Shown: positions 63,390 to 64,000 of the stretch, in pieces
Numbering within the stretch: the stretch's first letter is position 1
Layout: every line of letters starts with the position of its first letter
NCBI RefSeq assembly: GCF_008014675.1
Contig: NZ_VOXD01000006.1
Span: 70,521-134,520 of the forward strand
Length of the DNA stretch: 64,000 nucleotides
From: Neolewinella aurantiaca
GTDB lineage: Bacteria > Bacteroidota > Bacteroidia > Chitinophagales > Saprospiraceae
Reading direction: 5' to 3'
Made by a program: the position numbers and the translations under genes
The notes under the pieces: generated by a model
What the model saw: only the letters and a program-made list of their open reading frames with translations
Databases searched by the model: none
What the model was told of the DNA's origin: nothing

Positions 63390-63420
63390 CAAATATAAAC
63401 ACTTCAACAATACCACACAA
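63390..63420 (-). promoter_or_regulatory. Promoter of recA
   Basis: On the minus strand TTG (63418-63420), 20 bp, TATATTTG (63390-63397): a textbook Bacteroidota promoter with about 40 nt of leader before the recA ATG. Confidence 0.75.
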
Positions 63421-63658
63421 CACTTTGCTTATTAAAAAGCGAAATTCTTTCACTTTTTGTCTATTTTATTCAAAATGTAAATTTATCGCGTACAAAATTT
63501 GTTTGAAATAAAACAATTGTTGGGACTTCCCCGTGGTTCACAGCTACTCCCCGGCCATCCTGAACGTTATACTGCTCAAACGGGACGCGGGAAAAACAAC
63601 AGGCTGCGGAAAAGTGTGTTTCCGGCAGGCGGTTCTGGTATTCCCGGAAACTTTTCTT

Positions 63659-63677
63659 TGCACCTGCGCCCGCGCCA
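63659..63677 (-). repeat. 19-bp dispersed motif copy
   Basis: Plus strand TGCACCTGCGCCCGCGCCA, one mismatch; triplet GGG. Downstream of dnaB. Confidence 0.7.
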
Positions 63678-63733
63678 CCGCGATCAGGTAACCTTATTAA
63701 CGACAAAAGTAAAGTTGCTGCTTACAGCATTGG

Positions 63734-64000
63734 CTAGAAAGGAATGTCCTCGTCCGTATTGTTCATCTTAGACGGGATGGTCGTTGAGCCATATGGCTGA
63801 CCAGCCTGGATCGCAGTATCTGGCAGCAAGTCGAAGTCGGGGTCATCGAGGTCGCTGAAGCGGGCGAAGTCGCTTTCGAAGGCCAGGCGAATATCTTTGG
63901 CTTCACCGTGGCGGTTTTTACCAACGATGACCGTTGCGGTTCCGCGCAGGGAGTTACCCTGTTCGTCTTCCTCGATACCGTAGTATTCGGGGCGGTAGAG
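63734..64000 (-). CDS. dnaB: Replicative DNA helicase, 3' end only
   Basis: The last 88 codons of a gene whose 5' part lies beyond the window. It reads LYRPEYYGIEEDEQGNSLRG, then ATVIVGKNRHGEAKDIRLAF and a tail ending MNNTDEDIPF. The RPEYYGI and VGKNRHG stretches are diagnostic of the DnaB helicase C-terminus, involved in the ATPase ring. It shares an intergenic region with recA, in the same direction. Confidence 0.88.
   Translation of the reverse strand, partial: LYRPEYYGIEEDEQGNSLRGTATVIVGKNRHGEAKDIRLAFESDFARFSDLDDPDFDLLPDTAIQAGQPYGSTTIPSKMNNTDEDIPF

Larger units (their letters stand above)
63347..63733. other. Intergenic region between recA and dnaB
   Basis: About 390 bp, strongly AT-rich on the recA side, holding the recA promoter and, nearer dnaB, a 19-bp motif copy at 63659. 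Short frames are not protein-like. No classical LexA-type box was recognised. Confidence 0.5.

Overview
The window looks like chromosomal DNA from a member of the Bacteroidota, most likely a Saprospiria/Lewinella-type bacterium. This is an inference from gene content, not from a database comparison. The supporting signs are promoters with the Bacteroidota -7 element TAnnTTTG, a C-terminal type IX secretion sorting domain, Bacteroidota-typical families (DUF5686, DUF4271, DUF4230, a GldM C-terminal-like domain), a long 665-residue urocanate hydratase, and frequent TTG starts. I see no prophage, insertion sequence or CRISPR array. Most of the window is core and metabolic genes.

Layout. 0-2.3 kb: an orphan GldM-C-like protein between REP-like repeats, then a 344-residue unknown protein. 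2.3-9.3 kb: a histidine utilisation operon (hutH-hutU-hutI-hutG, minus strand) with a divergent LysR regulator. 9.3-13.2 kb: a purple-acid-phosphatase-like protein, glyA and a small membrane protein. 13.36-13.77 kb: the RNase P RNA gene. 14-17 kb: a small conserved protein, two tandem lipoprotein cyclophilins and a polyphosphate-glucokinase-like ROK kinase. 17-26 kb: a sodium/solute symporter, thioredoxin, a TPR/PD40 lipoprotein, an IscA-type protein with a methyltransferase, an alpha/beta hydrolase and an SLC13-type permease. 26-30.3 kb: a coiled-coil/HhH membrane protein, a Crp/Fnr regulator and nadB. 30.3-31.3 kb: a gene-poor, repeat-rich kilobase. 31.3-33.1 kb: tRNA-Val, a short-chain dehydrogenase and a tRNA-Lys/Asp-like/Asn cluster. 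33-43.4 kb: a DUF5686 outer-membrane protein, DUF4230, a T4 Rnl2-type RNA ligase, purK, a GMC oxidoreductase and a DUF4271-hemD-NUDIX operon. 43.8-53.8 kb: a large T9SS cargo protein, an unknown helical protein, two ssb genes, an OmpA-family lipoprotein, a YgjP-type metalloprotease and a lipoprotein/thioredoxin gene split by an 11-base homopolymer. 53.9-64 kb: gyrB, a 53-residue membrane protein, pgl, a macro-domain protein, a very large SNF2 helicase, recA and the 3' end of dnaB.

The most unusual signal is a sharply bounded 19-bp motif, GGGCGCNNNCGCAGGTGCA, with its central three bases free to vary. I count 19 copies in 64 kb, in both orientations, 12 of them between genes. It behaves like an iterated recognition site rather than a decayed transposon. 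Other points worth checking are the full-length bacterial Rnl2 RNA ligase, the homopolymer that splits one lipoprotein-thioredoxin gene, a second SSB lacking the acidic tip, an atypical tRNA, hairpin elements that exactly fill the hutH-hutU gap, and promoters lying almost on top of start codons (gyrB, purK).
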